A stretch of DNA of 64,000 nt from Paraburkholderia megapolitana (GCF_007556815.1 NZ_CP041745.1:4207001-4271000), one strand, 5' to 3'; positions 9,268 to 21,259 are shown, counted from the first letter of the stretch. The notes: generated by a model from the letters alone, not told the origin. Numbers and translations are program-made.

Positions 9268-12200
9268 ATGAAGATAGACGCAACAGGTCCCAACGTATAT
9301 TCGACTACCTGGCGCGGCATGACACTGCCTGGCGCAACCGGCTATGTGCCCATGCCCGACGTGCCGCAGCGGCGCGTCTCGCTTCTGCTGACCGGGTTAC
9401 TCGCGACGCCCGCGCTCTACGCCGCAAGCTTCGCACCCGCCGCGGCGAACGCGCAAACGACAGTCGCCGCGGGCGTCACGGTCGACGGCACGACGGTCGG
9501 CTCTAACCAGAGTCTTCTCGTGTTCGGCGAAGCGGATGGATCGACGGTGAATGCCCACGGCGCGCTGAACGTAGAAGGGGGCGGCGTGGCGCGTTCGAGC
9601 TTCATCAATGCGTTCGGCCTGCAGGCGGTGATGTCGGGCGGTATTGCATATGCGACACACGACCTCGGCACCGAAGTCGTGATGAGCGGCGGTATCGCGA
9701 GCGGTACCCTGGTGGGTGCCGGCGCCCAGCAGATTGTCTCGTCGGGCGGTATCGCAAGCGGCACGACGATCAGCAGCAGCGGCGCGCAGTCGGTCGACGG
9801 CGGCTTCGCTGTCGCGACGATCGTTACGAGCAACAGCCGCGAGGATCTGTCGTCCGGCGGCATGACGAGTGGCACGATGCTCACGAGCGGCGGCGCGCAG
9901 AACGTGCTCGCAACCGGCATCGCGAGCGCCACGACGATCGCGGGCGGTGCCTCCCAAACGGTGCAGTCAGGAGGCCTCGCTGTCTCGCCGACGGTGTCGA
10001 GCGGCGGCCAGTTGCGAATCAGCGCCGGCGGTAACGCGACCGGTGTCGTACAGCAAAGCGGCGGCATCCTGATCGCGGACACCGGCGCCGGCAACGTCAC
10101 GGGCACGAATGGGGCCGGCACGTTCGTCATCGGCGGCGGCGTCGCTTCGGGCGTGCTGCTCGACAACGGCGGTCTCTTCACGGTGCTGTCCGGCGGCACG
10201 GCGAGCGGCACGATCGTCCACGCCACGCAGATCGTGATGGGCGGCGGAACCGCCGTCGATACGCAGGACATGTTCACGCAGATCGTCTCGTCCGGCGGCC
10301 TCGCGCTCGACACGCACGTCTTCGGTTTCGCGCAGCACACGATCCTCGCGGGCGGCATCGCGAGCGGCAGTCTCGTCGACAGGAACTCGCGCGAGGACGT
10401 CACATCGGGCGGCATTGCGCGCGGCACGACGCTCGGCAGTACCGGTGTGCAGAACGTCGACGGCGGCGGGTTCGCGTCGGGCACGGTCGTATCGAGCGGC
10501 GGCGTGCAACTCATCGCGGGGGCCGGTGTCGCGAGCGGAACCACGGTGTTCGGAAACGGCACGATCACCGTCAGCTCCGGCGGCACGGCCATCGGCATCA
10601 CGCTGAACGCCGGTGCCACGTTCAGCGGCACCACCGACGACGCGTTCGTTAGCGGCACGAATTCGCTCGGCGCGTTCACGATCTCCGGTGGCATCGCGTC
10701 CGGCGTGCTGCTCGAAAACGGCGGCACGTTCATCGTGACGAAGGGTGGCATTGCGAGCGGCACCGTCATCGGCACATACGGCAACGGCTTCGTCGTCTCC
10801 GGCGGTGTCGCCGTCGGCACGCTCGACACGTCGCAGTTGACCGTTTCGGCTGGCGGGATTGCGAGCGGCACGGTGGTGTCGAACTTCGGCCACGAAAACG
10901 TCGCGATGGGCGGCGTGACGAACGGTGCGCAAGTGTCGGACTTTGGCCAGGAGAACGTGTCGTCGGGTGGCATCGCGAACACGACCTCAGTTGGCAACAC
11001 CGGTTCGATGACGGTTTACGACGGCGGCGTTGCTAACGGGACTGCGATCGGCAATGGCGGCACGCAGACGATTTCTTCCGGCGGCATCGCGAACGCGGCG
11101 ACGGTGGCGAGCGGTGGCTTGCAGGTTGTGTCGGCGGGGGCTGCGGCAAGTGGCACGACTGTCTCCAGTGGCGGCGCACAGGTGGTCTCGGCCGGCGGCA
11201 TCGCCACGGCGACGACCGTTTCGGGCGGTGGCCTGCAGAGCGTGCTGTCGGGGGCCGCGGCAAGCGATACGACCGTCTCCAGCGGCGGCACACAGATGAT
11301 CTCGGCCGGTGGCATCGCGACGACCACGACCGTTTCGGGCAGCGGTCAACAGAACGTGCTGTCGGGCGGCACGGCCAGCGGCACGGTGCTCGTTGGCGGT
11401 GTACAGACTGTCTTCGGCGCGGGCAGCGCGACCGGCACGCTCGTTTCTAGCGGTGGCACGCAGACCATCTCGGCCGGCGGTACAACAAGCGGCACCGCGG
11501 TGATGAGCGGTGGCGTACAGAACATCCTCGCGGGCGGTGTCGCAAGTAGCACGACCATCGGTCTCGGCGGCGACCAGCGCGTCGCGAACGACGGCGAAGC
11601 CGACGGCACAACCGTGATGAGCGGCGGACAGCAGATCGTGTCCTCCGGAGGTATTTCGGTCGGCACACACGTTGCCGACGGCGGCACGCAAACGCTCTAT
11701 CAAGGCGCGATCGTCGCCGGCACGATAGTCGGCAGCGGCGGCACGCAGTACGTGTCGTCGGGCTCGACGGCGAGCAGTGCGCAGCTCGTGGGCGGCGTGC
11801 AGTATGTGTCGTCCGGCGGTGTCGCGACCGGCACGCTGATCAGCGCTGGCGGCACGCAGAACGTGCTGGCGCTCGGGGTCGCGAGCGGCGCGCATATCGA
11901 GAGCGGCGGCACTCAGGCCGTGACGTCGGGCGGCGAAGCGGACGCCACCGTCGTCGACATCGGCGGCAAACAACAGGTCGGCTCCGGCGGTGTCGCGAGC
12001 GGCACGCTCGTCAACAGCGGCGGCATGCAGACCGTCGAAGCTGGCGGCATCGTCGCCGCCGCGACGCTGCTGACAGGCGGCATGCAGATCGTCTCGTCCG
12101 GCGCGACGACGAGCGGGGTCACGCTGACTGGCGGCACTCAGACCGTGCTGTCAGGCGGCGTCGTTACAGCAACCGGCATCGGTTCAGGCGGGCAGCAGTT

Positions 12201-14292
12201 CGTCTCGTCGGGCGCGCTCGCGAACCTGGCTACCGTGTCGAGCGGCGGCACGCAAACGGTGTACGCGGGCGCTGTCGCGAGTGGCACACAGGTGAGCGGC
12301 GGCGCGCTACAGGATCTGTTCGGCTCGGCAGACCTGTCGGTCGTACAAGGCACACAGACAGTTCACGCAGGCGGCATCGCGAGCCGCGCGACGATCGACG
12401 GCGGCGGCGTGCAGACCGTGATGTCCAGCGGTATCGCGAATGGCACGACTCTGGTCGCTGCGCTGCAAATGGTGTCGTCGGGCGGCACGGCGAATGCGAC
12501 AACGGTCGGCAGCGGCGGCCGGCAGACGGTTGCGAGCGGCGGTGTCGCCAACGGCACAACGATCGCACAGGGTGGCATCGCACAGATTTTCGGCACGCTG
12601 AGCGGCGCGACGATCGACACGGGCGGCACATTGCAGATCGCGGGCGGCAACGTAACGGGCAACCTGGCGAACAACGGCTCGCTCGTCTTCAACCGCACCG
12701 ACGACAGCCGCTACGCGAACTCGCTCTCGGGTGACGGCGCATTCGTCCAGGCAGGCACCGGTACGCTGACGCTGACCGGCGACAGCGGTGCGTTCGCCGG
12801 CACGACGGTCGTGAACGCGGGACGGCTCGCCATTGGCGACGCAGCGAATCCGTCGGCGAAGCTCGGCGGCAACATCCAGGTGGAGACGAACGGCACGCTG
12901 CTCGGACACGGCACGGTGCTCGGTTCGATCGCGAACGCGGGCGTCGTGCAGCCGGGCGGGTCCATCGGCACGCTGAGCGTCGCGGGCGATTACGTCCAGC
13001 AACCGGCCGGTACGCTGACCATCGAATTGAACCCGACCTCCGCATCGAAGCTGCTGGTGAACGGTGCCGCGACACTCAACGGCGCGCTGCATCTGCTCTA
13101 CGATCCCGGTACGTACGCGGCGAGCAAGACTTACGAGATCGTCTCGGCGACGACCGTCAACGGCAAGTTCGGCAGCGTCAATGCGGACGGCGCGGGCGCG
13201 TCGCAGGTTACCCAGAGCGTCGTGTACGGAGCGACGGCCGTCGACCTGAACGTCAACGCCATCGACAATGCCGGCACCGGCACGCTGCCCCCGCCGCCTC
13301 CAGGCCAGCCGGCGCCACCGGTGACGGTCATTGCGCCGATCGATACGAGCATCTTCACCGCGCTCGGCTCGACTGCGCTGCTCGCCGGCGAAGCCGCGGC
13401 GACGCAACTGCTCGGGCACAACGCACAGCGCTGTGATGACGCCGCCGCCGCGCATTGCTCTTCGGACGACGGCTCGCTGTGGGTCGCGAGTTCCGCAGAT
13501 CGTCTGTCGCTGCACGGCGCGGCAGGCGGTACGCCGGGTTTCGGTGTCAATCAGTATCAATTCACTGCTGGCGTCGACTGGCGGCGCGGACCGTACAGCA
13601 TCGGCGGTGCACTCGGTTATGGACACAGCGATCTGTCGGAAAGCGCGACCGGCGACGACGGGCGCATCGATACACTGCGTGCTTCGCTGTACGGATCACG
13701 TCGTCTCGGGCCGGTCGTGCTCTCGGCGCTGATGTCGTACGGCTACGACGACATGCATCTGCGTCGACCACTCGGTGCGAGCGGCACGGCGAACGGTGAC
13801 CCTACGGGACACGACATCGAACTGGGCACGCAGCTGAGCCTACCGATGCCGATCCGCACGTTCACGCTGACACCGCGCGTGGGCCTGCTGTACGGCTACT
13901 TCCACCGCAGCGTCTTCGCGGAGCACGGCGCGGGCGGACAGGATCTGCAGGTCGGCACCGACAACGCACGCAGCGTGCAGCCTTATGTCGGCATCGAATT
14001 CGACAAGCGCTTCAGCGAAAGCGGTGCACATCCGCTGACGCTGCAGCTAAGCGTCGACTACGCGCAGGAACTCGCGCGGCGTTCGCGCTCGGTGGCGGTG
14101 TTTAGCGGTGACGGGACAGCGTTTTCTGCGGCGGGCGCGCCGCTGCCGCACGGTCGGTTGATGACTGCGGCGCGGATCGCGGGGGCTGTGACGCCGAGGA
14201 TCGAAGTCAGTGTGGGTTACTCGGGGTGGCTTGCGACCGGTGGTGGGCGTTCGCAGCAGAGCGTCGATCTGATGTTGCGGAGGTCGTTCTAA
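9268..14292 (+). CDS. AIDA-type autotransporter adhesin
   Basis: A 1674-residue type Va secreted protein. The ATG at 9268 has AAGGA 7 nt upstream; an earlier in-frame start at 9193 would overlap the previous gene. The N-terminus is an extended signal peptide with cleavage near ANA-Q (residue 62). Residues about 70-1120 are strand-loop-strand repeats of about 19 residues. Then come a parallel-beta passenger end with an autochaperone-like part (GTLTLTGDSGAFAGTTVVNAG; GSIGTLSVAGDYVQ), a Pro-rich linker (near 1340), and a C-terminal beta-barrel of about 275 residues ending in Phe. Probably a glycosylated surface adhesin or biofilm factor, modified by the upstream heptosyltransferase. Specific ligand unknown. 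Confidence 0.93.
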   Translation: MKIDATGPNVYSTTWRGMTLPGATGYVPMPDVPQRRVSLLLTGLLATPALYAASFAPAAANAQTTVAAGVTVDGTTVGSNQSLLVFGEADGSTVNAHGALNVEGGGVARSSFINAFGLQAVMSGGIAYATHDLGTEVVMSGGIASGTLVGAGAQQIVSSGGIASGTTISSSGAQSVDGGFAVATIVTSNSREDLSSGGMTSGTMLTSGGAQNVLATGIASATTIAGGASQTVQSGGLAVSPTVSSGGQLRISAGGNATGVVQQSGGILIADTGAGNVTGTNGAGTFVIGGGVASGVLLDNGGLFTVLSGGTASGTIVHATQIVMGGGTAVDTQDMFTQIVSSGGLALDTHVFGFAQHTILAGGIASGSLVDRNSREDVTSGGIARGTTLGSTGVQNVDGGGFASGTVVSSGGVQLIAGAGVASGTTVFGNGTITVSSGGTAIGITLNAGATFSGTTDDAFVSGTNSLGAFTISGGIASGVLLENGGTFIVTKGGIASGTVIGTYGNGFVVSGGVAVGTLDTSQLTVSAGGIASGTVVSNFGHENVAMGGVTNGAQVSDFGQENVSSGGIANTTSVGNTGSMTVYDGGVANGTAIGNGGTQTISSGGIANAATVASGGLQVVSAGAAASGTTVSSGGAQVVSAGGIATATTVSGGGLQSVLSGAAASDTTVSSGGTQMISAGGIATTTTVSGSGQQNVLSGGTASGTVLVGGVQTVFGAGSATGTLVSSGGTQTISAGGTTSGTAVMSGGVQNILAGGVASSTTIGLGGDQRVANDGEADGTTVMSGGQQIVSSGGISVGTHVADGGTQTLYQGAIVAGTIVGSGGTQYVSSGSTASSAQLVGGVQYVSSGGVATGTLISAGGTQNVLALGVASGAHIESGGTQAVTSGGEADATVVDIGGKQQVGSGGVASGTLVNSGGMQTVEAGGIVAAATLLTGGMQIVSSGATTSGVTLTGGTQTVLSGGVVTATGIGSGGQQFVSSGALANLATVSSGGTQTVYAGAVASGTQVSGGALQDLFGSADLSVVQGTQTVHAGGIASRATIDGGGVQTVMSSGIANGTTLVAALQMVSSGGTANATTVGSGGRQTVASGGVANGTTIAQGGIAQIFGTLSGATIDTGGTLQIAGGNVTGNLANNGSLVFNRTDDSRYANSLSGDGAFVQAGTGTLTLTGDSGAFAGTTVVNAGRLAIGDAANPSAKLGGNIQVETNGTLLGHGTVLGSIANAGVVQPGGSIGTLSVAGDYVQQPAGTLTIELNPTSASKLLVNGAATLNGALHLLYDPGTYAASKTYEIVSATTVNGKFGSVNADGAGASQVTQSVVYGATAVDLNVNAIDNAGTGTLPPPPPGQPAPPVTVIAPIDTSIFTALGSTALLAGEAAATQLLGHNAQRCDDAAAAHCSSDDGSLWVASSADRLSLHGAAGGTPGFGVNQYQFTAGVDWRRGPYSIGGALGYGHSDLSESATGDDGRIDTLRASLYGSRRLGPVVLSALMSYGYDDMHLRRPLGASGTANGDPTGHDIELGTQLSLPMPIRTFTLTPRVGLLYGYFHRSVFAEHGAGGQDLQVGTDNARSVQPYVGIEFDKRFSESGAHPLTLQLSVDYAQELARRSRSVAVFSGDGTAFSAAGAPLPHGRLMTAARIAGAVTPRIEVSVGYSGWLATGGGRSQQSVDLMLRRSF
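9600..12650 (+). repeat. strand-loop-strand repeats of the autotransporter passenger
   Basis: Roughly fifty imperfect repeats of about 57 bp encode the pattern GGIASGTxxxxxGxQxVxSG. Each unit contributes one strand-loop-strand turn, with Ser/Thr at the turn positions that TibC-type enzymes modify. Copies are diverged at DNA level, unlike the near-identical array at 1982-3406, so this is an old array. Confidence 0.85.
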
Positions 14293-14366
14293 GCGGGCGT
14301 GGTGGAGTGCTGGCAAGCAGGTGATCCCGGTTCAAGGCAGAAACCCATGCAACAGCCAATGCCCAG

Positions 14367-16184
<1,818 letters not shown>

Positions 16185-16229
16185 GATCTATCTGTCCTTG
16201 CAGGATGGAGGTCCGCGAGCGCGGCCTCG

Positions 16230-17591
16230 TCAGCTTTTCTTTTTGACCGGGCGTACGTAGCCCGGCTTGCTTGTCTGGGTCTTGTCGTTCAGCACCAGTT
16301 GGTCCGGAGCCACGTCTTTCCACACGGTCGTGCCCGCTGCGATCGTCACGCCGCGGCCCACGCGCACCGGAGCGACCAATTGCGTATCCGAGCCCACGAA
16401 CACGTCGTCTTCGATGATCGTGCGATGTTTATTCGCGCCGTCGTAATTGCACGTGATCGTACCGGCGCCAATATTGACCCGAGCGCCGATGTCCGCGTCG
16501 CCGATATAAGTGAGGTGATTGGCCTTCGAACCATGACCGATCACCGCATTCTTCACTTCGACGAAATTGCCGACATGCGATTCGTCCTTCAGCTGCGCGC
16601 CGGGCCGCAGCCGGGCATACGGCCCGAGCACGGCCTGCGCACCGACTTCTGCACCGTCGATATGCGTGAACGCATCGACACGTGTGCCGGCGCCGATCGT
16701 CGCGTTGCGGATCACGCAATTCGGGCCGATCGTGACGTTGTCGGCCAGCGTGACCGTGCCTTCGAACACGCAGTTCACATCGATCGATACATCGCGGCCG
16801 CACTCAAGCGTACCGCGCACATCCAGACGCGCAGGGTCCGCGAGCGTCACGCCGGCAACCAGCAGCGCTTCGGCGACGTTGCGCTGATACACGCGCTCCA
16901 GTTCGGCGAGCTGTTGCTTGCTGTTGACGCCAAGCGTTTCCCATTCGTCGTCGGGCTGTGTCGTGACGATTTCGATGCCGGCCTCGATCGCCAGTTCGAC
17001 GACGTCGGTCAGATAGAACTCGCCCTGCGAGTTGTCGTTCTTCAGCGACGCGAGCCAGCCGGCAAGCTGCCCGGTCGGGGCGGCGATGATGCCGGTGTTG
17101 ATTTCGGCAATCGCCTGCTGCTCCGGCGTCGCGTCTTTCTGCTCGACGATGCGCAGCACCTTGCCGCGCGCATCGCGCACGATCCGGCCGTAGCCGCTGG
17201 GGTCGTCGAGCGTGACCGTGAGTACGCCATAGCCCTGCTGGCCAACGGCGTCGGTGAGCTGCTTCAGCGTGCCGGCACGCGTGAGCGGCACGTCGCCATA
17301 CAGCACGAGCGTCGGCACGGATGGATCGAGCAGCGGCAGCGCCTGCTGCACAGCATGGCCGGTGCCGAGTTGCTGCGCCTGCAGGGCGAATTGCACGTCA
17401 GGCGCGGCGACGGCGGCACGCACCGCATCGGCGCCATGCCCGACGACCACGACGAGCCGCGTCGGGTTGAGCGTGCGGGCAGTATCGATGACGTGTGCAA
17501 GAAGTGGCCGACCGGCCAGAGGATGCAGCACCTTGGGCAATGCTGAGCGCATGCGCTTGCCGGTGCCCGCCGCCAAAATCACGATGTTCAT
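16230..17591 (-). CDS. glmU: bifunctional GlcN-1-P acetyltransferase / GlcNAc-1-P uridylyltransferase
   Basis: Acetylates glucosamine-1-phosphate and then transfers UMP to make UDP-GlcNAc. 453 residues. The N-terminal nucleotidyltransferase has the signature [22 protein letters not shown] at residues 6-27. The C-terminal left-handed beta-helix carries hexapeptide repeats, including [11 protein letters not shown] and [11 protein letters not shown], and ends in a basic VRPVKKKS tail. Paired with glmS downstream, so two of the steps from fructose-6-P to UDP-GlcNAc are co-transcribed. Confidence 0.98.
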   Translation of the reverse strand: MNIVILAAGTGKRMRSALPKVLHPLAGRPLLAHVIDTARTLNPTRLVVVVGHGADAVRAAVAAPDVQFALQAQQLGTGHAVQQALPLLDPSVPTLVLYGDVPLTRAGTLKQLTDAVGQQGYGVLTVTLDDPSGYGRIVRDARGKVLRIVEQKDATPEQQAIAEINTGIIAAPTGQLAGWLASLKNDNSQGEFYLTDVVELAIEAGIEIVTTQPDDEWETLGVNSKQQLAELERVYQRNVAEALLVAGVTLADPARLDVRGTLECGRDVSIDVNCVFEGTVTLADNVTIGPNCVIRNATIGAGTRVDAFTHIDGAEVGAQAVLGPYARLRPGAQLKDESHVGNFVEVKNAVIGHGSKANHLTYIGDADIGARVNIGAGTITCNYDGANKHRTIIEDDVFVGSDTQLVAPVRVGRGVTIAAGTTVWKDVAPDQLVLNDKTQTSKPGYVRPVKKKS

Positions 17592-17643
17592 GGCGTAAGC
17601 GAAAGGACGGGTTCAGAGCGGGCAATTCTAGCACGCGGCCCAG

Positions 17644-17676
17644 CGTGCCAAGGCCCGGCAGGCGGGCTTTGGCACG
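17644..17676. terminator. stem-loop between ttcA and glmU
   Basis: CGTGCCAAGGCCC at 17644-17656 pairs with GGGCTTTGGCACG at 17664-17676 (13 bp with one mismatch or G-U pair, 7-nt loop). It lies 24 nt past the ttcA stop and would end or stabilise the ttcA transcript before glmU, whose own start is at 17591. No U-run follows on either strand. Confidence 0.5.
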
Positions 17677-17700
17677 ACGGGCCGGTGCGCGCGGGCGGCC

Positions 17701-18708
17701 TCAGAGGTCGTCGAACTGGATGATTGAAATGGGCTGGGCGCTGCCCAGCGTCGCGCTGTTCGTCGTATCGGTGGAACACGGGTCTTCGTCGAACGCGATA
17801 TCGCCATGCGGATCGGCTTCACCGGTTGCGCGCAGGCCGGCGAACGGAAACAGCGTGTGATCCATCAAATGCGACGGCACGACCTTCGACAGCGCGTTGA
17901 ACATGTTCTCGACGCGCCCCGGAAAACGCTTCTCCCAGTCGCGCACCAGCGCTTTCATCTCGGCACGCTTCAGGTTCGGCTGGCTGCCGCACAGATTGCA
18001 CGGAATGATCGGGAATTCGCGCAGTTCCGCGTACTTCTCCAGATCGGTTTCCTTCACATACGCGAGCGGCCGGATCACGATGTTCTTGCCGTCGTCCGAT
18101 TGCAGCTTCGGCGGCATGCCCTTCAGCTTGCCGCCGTAGAACAGGTTCAGCAGCAGCGTCTGCAGGATGTCGTCGCGATGATGGCCGAGCGCGATCTTGG
18201 TGGCGCCCAGTTCGCCCGCCACGCGGTAGAGAATGCCGCGCCGCAGCCGCGAGCACAGCGAGCAGGTGGTCTTGCCCTCGGGCACGAGGCGCTTGACGAT
18301 GCTGTATGTGTCCTGATTCTCGATATGAAATGGAATGTCGAGCTTCGACAGATACTCCGGCAGCACGTGCTCGGGGAAGCCGGGCTGCTTCTGGTCGAGA
18401 TTGACCGCGACGATGTCGAAATGAATCGGCGCGCGCTCGCGCAGGCGCATCAGCACGTCGAGCATCGCGTAGCTGTCCTTGCCGCCCGACAGGCATACCA
18501 TCACCTTGTCGCCTTCCTCGATCATGTTGTAGTCGCCGACCGCCTGACCGACGAGGCGCGCCAACCGCTTGAAGAGCTTGTTGTTCTCGTACGCTTCCTT
18601 CTGCTCGCGACGTGTCATCACGGGGCGTGCGTCGGCTTGCGCCGTTGCTGTTGCTCCGCGGGCAACCGTGTCGGGCGCGGCGAGGCCGGCCATTTCAGCA
18701 GCATTCAT
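17701..18708 (-). CDS. ttcA: tRNA 2-thiocytidine(32) synthetase
   Basis: Thiolates cytidine 32 in certain tRNAs, using ATP and an iron-sulfur cluster. 335 residues. The PP-loop SGGKDS is at 74-79. The two CxxC pairs typical of TtcA are at 149/152 (CSLC) and 237/240 (CNLC). The N-terminal 30 residues and the acidic C-terminal tail ([14 protein letters not shown]) are less conserved extensions. It starts 3 bp after the folB stop, so the two are translated from one mRNA. Confidence 0.96.
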   Translation of the reverse strand: MNAAEMAGLAAPDTVARGATATAQADARPVMTRREQKEAYENNKLFKRLARLVGQAVGDYNMIEEGDKVMVCLSGGKDSYAMLDVLMRLRERAPIHFDIVAVNLDQKQPGFPEHVLPEYLSKLDIPFHIENQDTYSIVKRLVPEGKTTCSLCSRLRRGILYRVAGELGATKIALGHHRDDILQTLLLNLFYGGKLKGMPPKLQSDDGKNIVIRPLAYVKETDLEKYAELREFPIIPCNLCGSQPNLKRAEMKALVRDWEKRFPGRVENMFNALSKVVPSHLMDHTLFPFAGLRATGEADPHGDIAFDEDPCSTDTTNSATLGSAQPISIIQFDDL

Positions 18709-18711
18709 GGC

Positions 18712-19107
18712 TCAGTCCTCCTTGATGCGAAAGACCTCGACGCCTACCGCGTCGCAGTCCGGGTACACGTCCGGCTTTTCCGTCGACAGCCGCGCCGCCC
18801 GCACATGCGGATGCGCAAGCAACGCGGTCAGCAGATCGTCGCAGAGCGTTTCCTGCAGATGGATATGCCCCTGTTCGACGCGGCGCGCGATGGTCGAGCG
18901 CATGAAGTCGTAATCGACGACTTCGCGCAGCTTGTCTTCGACAGGCGTGGACAGCGCGAGCGGCACGAACAGTTCGACGTTGATCACCACGCGCTGCTCG
19001 CCGCGCTTTTCGAAGTCGTGCACGCCGATGTTGATATGCACTTCGTAATTGCGCAGGAAAAGCCGGCGGCAATCGGCAAGCCGGGGATGCGAAAGATCGG
19101 CAAACAT
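18712..19107 (-). CDS. folB: dihydroneopterin aldolase
   Basis: Cleaves 7,8-dihydroneopterin to 6-hydroxymethyl-dihydropterin and glycolaldehyde in folate synthesis. 131 residues, slightly longer than the roughly 120 typical of the family. The start at 19107 (MFADLSHPRL) fits the family better than the longer frame from 19176. Conserved stretches are VHINIGVHDFEKRGEQRVVI and YDFMRSTIARRVEQGHIHLQETLC. It lies between the FolM-like reductase upstream and ttcA downstream, all leftward, so a small pterin and tRNA-modification operon is likely. Confidence 0.95.
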   Translation of the reverse strand: MFADLSHPRLADCRRLFLRNYEVHINIGVHDFEKRGEQRVVINVELFVPLALSTPVEDKLREVVDYDFMRSTIARRVEQGHIHLQETLCDDLLTALLAHPHVRAARLSTEKPDVYPDCDAVGVEVFRIKED

Positions 19108-19220
19108 GTTCGTTCCGATTGAAAAAGGGCAAAAAAGCGTGCGGACACGCAAAGGGTGCAATGAACGCGGGCCCATCGGACCACGCGCTCAGGCGCCCGT
19201 TAAAAAAACACGCCGCGCGG

Positions 19221-20012
19221 CTACGGCACCAGATGCTGTCCGCCGTCGACGACCAGCGTCGTTCCGGTGACAGCCGTGGCATCCGCGAGATACAGCGCTG
19301 CCGTAACCAGGTCTTCCGGCCGAGACGAGCGACCGAGCGGCGTTTCCCGGTGAGCGGCGGCAAAACTGTCGGGCGTCTGGCCCGCCGACTGCGACGTAAG
19401 CCCCGGCGCAAGTCCGACCACGCGGACCTTCGGCGCCAGCGCCTGGGCGAGCGTGACGGTCGCGGTCTGCAAGGCGGCCTTCGTCAGCGTGTAGGACAGG
19501 TAGTCCGGGCTCATGTTGTACAGCTTCTGGTCCAGCACATTCACGACGACGCTGCGTTGCGACTCGTCGGTCAGCGCGGAATCGGGTGTCGCGTCGAACA
19601 GCATCCGCGCGAGCACGAGCGGCGCGCCGACGTTGATCGCCGTGTGCTTCAGCAACCGCTCGTAGCCGACGTCGCGCGCCGTGTCTTCATCGAACAGCGA
19701 CGCGTTGTTGACGACGCACACCGGCCGGCCGAGCGCAGCTGTACAGGCCGGCAGCAGTTGCTCGACTTCCGCCTCGATCGCAAGATCGGCCCGCAGCGCC
19801 ACCGCGCGGCGGCCTAACGCGACGATTCCAGCGACGACTTCATCCGCTTCGACCTTCGACCTACCGAAATGCACCGCCACGTCCCAACCCTGCGCCGCAA
19901 AGCCCAGTGCGAGCGCCCGACCGACCCGGCGGGCCGCGCCAGTGATCAGGACGACACGCGCGGCGCCCGCAGATGGACTGCCGGCAGCGGAAAGGTCAGA
20001 GGGAACGGTCAT
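19221..20012 (-). CDS. FolM-like short-chain dehydrogenase (pteridine reductase type)
   Basis: 263 residues with a Rossmann fold. The nucleotide motif is TGAARRVG at residues 24-31, the TGxxxRxG form that separates pteridine reductases (PTR1, FolM) from ordinary SDRs (TGxxxGxG); the Arg favours NADPH. The active-site Tyr and Lys are in DYLSYTLTKAA. By homology it would reduce dihydromonapterin or dihydrofolate. Being directly upstream of folB supports a pterin role. The first 20 residues are a low-complexity extension, so a later start is possible. Its start codon is only 13 bp from the divergent gene at 20026. Confidence 0.85.
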   Translation of the reverse strand: MTVPSDLSAAGSPSAGAARVVLITGAARRVGRALALGFAAQGWDVAVHFGRSKVEADEVVAGIVALGRRAVALRADLAIEAEVEQLLPACTAALGRPVCVVNNASLFDEDTARDVGYERLLKHTAINVGAPLVLARMLFDATPDSALTDESQRSVVVNVLDQKLYNMSPDYLSYTLTKAALQTATVTLAQALAPKVRVVGLAPGLTSQSAGQTPDSFAAAHRETPLGRSSRPEDLVTAALYLADATAVTGTTLVVDGGQHLVP

Positions 20013-20025
20013 TTACAATACGCGG

Positions 20026-21237
20026 ATGAATCCGAAAGCTCACCAACCCGACAGTTTACCTGCTCCAGGCCCAACCGCGCTCGCGCAGTCCGAAACGCTG
20101 GCCGCGCAGATCCGCGCCGAAATCGCGTCAGCCGGCGGCTGGCTGCCGTTCGACCGCTACATGGAACTCGCCCTGTACGCGCCCGGACTCGGCTATTACA
20201 GCGGCGGCGCTATCAAATTCGGCCGGCGCGCCGAGGACGGCAGCGACTTCATCACCGCCCCCGAACTGTCACCGCTGTTCGCCGCCACGCTCGCGCGGCC
20301 GGTTGCGCAGGCGCTCACTGCAAGCGGCACGCGTCAGTTGCTGGAGTTCGGCGCGGGCACCGGCAAGCTCGCAGCGGGCCTGCTGCGCGCCCTTGCGTCC
20401 GCCGATGTCCCGTTCGACAGCTACGCGATCGTCGACCTGTCCGGCGAACTGCGCGAGCGCCAGCACGAAACGCTCGAAGCCGAGGTGCCGGATCTGGCCA
20501 GCCGCGTGCGCTGGCTCGATGCGTTGCCTGCAAGCTTCGAAGGTGTCGTGATCGGCAACGAAGTGCTCGACGCGATGCCGGTGCGGCTCTTTGCTCGGTT
20601 CGGCGGTATCTGGCATCAGCGCGGCGTCTCGCTGCGGGACGACGGTGCATTCGCTTTCGCGGACCGCCCGGTGGATCCGGCACGCGACGCATCCGACACC
20701 GCGCTGCTCAGCGAACTCGACGATGCCGACGACAACAACAGCGACTACGTCACCGAAACGCACGTTGCCGCACGCGGCTTCACGCGTACCGTTTGCACGA
20801 TGCTCGCACGCGGCGCTGCATTCTTCATCGACTACGGTTTTCCGCGTCACGAGTACTACCACGCGCAACGCACGCAGGGCACGCTGATGTGCCACTACCG
20901 GCATCGCGCGCACGACGATCCGTTCGTCTACCCGGGCCTGCAGGACATCACGACGCACGTCGAATTCACGGGCATCGCGGAAGCCGGTGTCGAGACGGGC
21001 GCGGATCTGCTCGGCTATACGTCGCAAGCGCGTTTTCTGCTGAATGCAGGTATCACCGAAGCGCTCGCCACGATCGATCCCGCCGATACCGCGCACTTCC
21101 TGCCGGCCGCCAATGCCGTGCAGAAGCTGCTGTCCGAAGCGGAGATGGGCGAGCTGTTCAAGGTGATCGCGTTTTCGCGTGGGATCGACGGGACGCTCGA
21201 TACATTCGCGAGCGGCGACCGGACGCATACATTGTGA
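20026..21237 (+). CDS. SAM-dependent methyltransferase, MidA/NDUFAF7 family (DUF185)
   Basis: 403 residues. The class I methyltransferase glycine motif reads LLEFGAGTGKLA at about residue 105, with YMELALYAPGLGYYSGG before it and VIGNEVLDAMPVRLF after it, which are family hallmarks. Family members methylate an arginine of a complex I subunit in mitochondria; the bacterial role is inferred from that. An in-frame Met far upstream (19681) lies within the divergent SDR gene and is rejected. The start has no strong ribosome site, and the promoter must overlap the SDR coding region. Confidence 0.88.
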   Translation: MNPKAHQPDSLPAPGPTALAQSETLAAQIRAEIASAGGWLPFDRYMELALYAPGLGYYSGGAIKFGRRAEDGSDFITAPELSPLFAATLARPVAQALTASGTRQLLEFGAGTGKLAAGLLRALASADVPFDSYAIVDLSGELRERQHETLEAEVPDLASRVRWLDALPASFEGVVIGNEVLDAMPVRLFARFGGIWHQRGVSLRDDGAFAFADRPVDPARDASDTALLSELDDADDNNSDYVTETHVAARGFTRTVCTMLARGAAFFIDYGFPRHEYYHAQRTQGTLMCHYRHRAHDDPFVYPGLQDITTHVEFTGIAEAGVETGADLLGYTSQARFLLNAGITEALATIDPADTAHFLPAANAVQKLLSEAEMGELFKVIAFSRGIDGTLDTFASGDRTHTL

Positions 21238-21259
21238 TGCGCTTCCTCAGGTACCGACC

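Noticed and set aside
9417..11000. 527-codon minus-strand frame inside the autotransporter
   Set aside because: Same effect as above: antisense of a GC-rich repeat. No family resemblance.
14320..14350. GGTTCAA motif that looked like a tRNA T-arm
   Set aside because: No matching acceptor, D or anticodon arms around it.
16185..16229. glmS ribozyme before glmS
   Set aside because: That ribozyme is known from Gram-positives; only 45 bp separate glmU and glmS here, too short for it.
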